A stretch of 7,012 bases of DNA from Spirochaetales bacterium UBA1265. Lineage in GTDB: Bacteria > Spirochaetota > Spirochaetia > Sphaerochaetales > Sphaerochaetaceae. The stretch lies in assembly GCA_002308475.1 (NCBI GenBank), contig DBVL01000009.1, forward strand, positions 1-7,012, given 5' to 3'. The notes under the pieces are model-generated. The model was not told the DNA's origin, ran no database searches, and was given only the letters and a program-made list of their open reading frames with translations. Of this stretch, positions 5,731 to 7,012 are shown one piece after another; the stretch's first letter is position 1; every line of letters begins with the position of its first letter. The position numbers were made by a program, and so were the translations under genes.

Positions 5731-7002
5731 ATGAAAAGGAAACACTATTTTTTTGTAGTTTGTCTTTTTGCTGTTACCGTGATCCTGTTGAGTGCTTGTA
5801 GTTCCCTTGATAGCTCCAAAAAGTATACAGATAGCGTTCCCTCTGTCACTTTGGATGTTCTGAATAGGGGCTCCGATGCCTTTTACGGATGTGATGTCAA
5901 TATTTCCATAAAGGAATTCATTGACCTTGGATTTGAATTCGGAGACGAGTTTAATGTTGTTCTTGAGAATGACCTCTACCGTTATGAATTCAAATCAGTT
6001 CCGTTCTACAACGGGTATTACACAAAAACCGGTGATCCACTGCTTTGCGGCTACGGCTATGCTGTAAAAGAAAACCGGGGAGAAGACTATGTCTATACCA
6101 GAACAGACTATCCCTATCTCCGTTTTTGCTATAACAACAGGGAGATGTGGAACCTTTTGCATCTGACAACAGACATGAAGTGTACCATAACTCTTGTTAA
6201 GAGGGGTGGCTATGCTTATGAACAGAATCTGGTAGGTGGTCTGACATACAGCAAGGAATTTGCTGATTACATGGCAAAAAATGATGTGTCACATGAAGCG
6301 GTCTTTGGCAACTTCAGGGCAGTCAAATCAAAAGCCATGAAGGAAAATGTACTGTTCAGGTCGGCTTCACCTTATGACAATGCAAACAACCGTGCACCGT
6401 ATGTCAACAATCTGATGAAGGAATATGGGATAGACTATGTTCTCAATCTGGCAGATTCACAGTCAAAGATAGACAGATATGCTAAATCAGATGTGTGGAC
6501 AAAGCTGGATTATTCTACAAAGCTTCTCAGAGAAGGCAGGGTCAGCCTTATGTCCATGTCTGCTGCTTACGAAGGAGCAGCCTATCAGTCTGCTCTTGTA
6601 TCCGGTCTGAAAGCGGCTCTTGATAAAGGAGCAACCAGAATTCTTTTCCACTGTACCGAGGGAAAGGACAGAACAGGTTTTGTGGGAGTGTTGCTGGAAG
6701 GTCTTTGTGGGGCTACGTATGATGAGATGTTGTACGACTACATGGTCACTTATGACAATTACTATGCTCTTACAGAACAGTCAGATAAGATGGCCTATGA
6801 GTATATTGTGGAGCTGAAGTTCAATGATATGATCTATTATCTGCTGACGTTCGATCCCTCATTGGAAGCAGAGGGAGACGGTACTTATGACCTGTCAAAA
6901 GTAACTCCGGTCAACTATGCTAGAGCTTCTGAAAACCTGCTGAAAAAAGCCGGCATGTCAGATGCCAACATAAAAGGTTTGCTGAAGATTCTCAAGAAAT
7001 AA
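5731..7002 (+). CDS. Secreted lipoprotein phosphatase of the tyrosine/lipid (GKDR-type) CX5R family
   Basis: A 423-residue predicted lipoprotein. The signal peptide MKRKHYFF...ILLSACSS has a lipobox LSAC with C23 as the lipidated residue, so the enzyme should act outside the cytoplasmic membrane. An N-terminal domain (about 24-185) rich in beta-strand-like and aromatic residues (PFYNGYYTKTGD) is not firmly recognised. The phosphatase domain follows: GNFRAV (193-), LFRSAS (R210), and the P-loop HCTEGKDRTG with nucleophile C308 and R314. The K and D inside the loop match the HCxxGKDR pattern of M. tuberculosis PtpB and Listeria LipA (Y_phosphatase3-type), enzymes with activity on phosphotyrosine and phosphoinositides. 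A helical C-terminus ends in LLKILKK. ATG 5731 is chosen for AAGGAG (5719-5724) 6 nt upstream and the signal peptide directly after it; the frame extends back to a GTG at 5650 but that would bury the signal peptide. It appears monocistronic in the window. Substrate unknown. Confidence 0.88.
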   Translation: MKRKHYFFVVCLFAVTVILLSACSSLDSSKKYTDSVPSVTLDVLNRGSDAFYGCDVNISIKEFIDLGFEFGDEFNVVLENDLYRYEFKSVPFYNGYYTKTGDPLLCGYGYAVKENRGEDYVYTRTDYPYLRFCYNNREMWNLLHLTTDMKCTITLVKRGGYAYEQNLVGGLTYSKEFADYMAKNDVSHEAVFGNFRAVKSKAMKENVLFRSASPYDNANNRAPYVNNLMKEYGIDYVLNLADSQSKIDRYAKSDVWTKLDYSTKLLREGRVSLMSMSAAYEGAAYQSALVSGLKAALDKGATRILFHCTEGKDRTGFVGVLLEGLCGATYDEMLYDYMVTYDNYYALTEQSDKMAYEYIVELKFNDMIYYLLTFDPSLEAEGDGTYDLSKVTPVNYARASENLLKKAGMSDANIKGLLKILKK

Positions 7003-7012
7003 CAAAGAAAAG

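Overview
The window looks like chromosomal DNA of a moderately AT-rich anaerobic, possibly host-associated bacterium. Three things point this way: strong AGGAGG-type ribosome binding sites, TTGACA-type promoters, and a lipoprotein with an LSAC lipobox. The protein styles (a paired exporter-fold ABC system of the YbtPQ/IrtAB kind, an SPFH protein ending in NTGSIY with a small ribbon-helix-helix partner, and a secreted GKDR-type phosphatase) fit a spirochaete such as Treponema or a clostridial Firmicute. I cannot decide between these from sequence alone. I see no mobile element, CRISPR array, tRNA or rRNA.

Layout. (1) Positions 1-257, plus strand: the C-terminal end of a protein with a PLD-like HxR...D...GAS motif, cut by the window edge. 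(2) 258-486: a gene-free stretch with a weak possible terminator, then a very good sigma70 promoter (TTGACA, 17 bp, CATAAT) whose spacer is filled by a dyad resembling a DtxR/IdeR iron box. A second dyad with the same half-site lies just past the predicted transcription start. (3) 487-4032, plus strand: two adjacent half-transporter genes, each a membrane domain fused to an ATPase, 3 nt apart and almost certainly one operon making a heterodimer. (4) 4036-5239, minus strand: an SPFH/band-7 membrane protein followed 1 nt later by a 62-residue ribbon-helix-helix protein. Their promoter carries two perfect TGATATCA palindromes exactly 11 bp apart. (5) 5280-5730: a mostly gene-free stretch holding an orphan plus-strand terminator just after a 46-codon open fragment, and a 19-bp perfect palindrome. 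(6) 5731-7002, plus strand: a secreted lipoprotein phosphatase with a CX5R loop of the GKDR type and an unrecognised N-terminal domain.

How the parts may work together. The ABC pair most likely moves a small ligand. Its subfamily resemblance and the iron-box-like operator together suggest metal- or siderophore-linked uptake, but this is inference. The SPFH and ribbon-helix-helix genes form a self-contained two-gene module; the small protein is the obvious candidate to bind the tandem operator and control its own transcription. The phosphatase appears to be a separate unit with its own candidate operator. The most novel-looking material is the regulatory DNA: two different two-site operators sitting on consensus promoters, plus a third unrelated palindrome.
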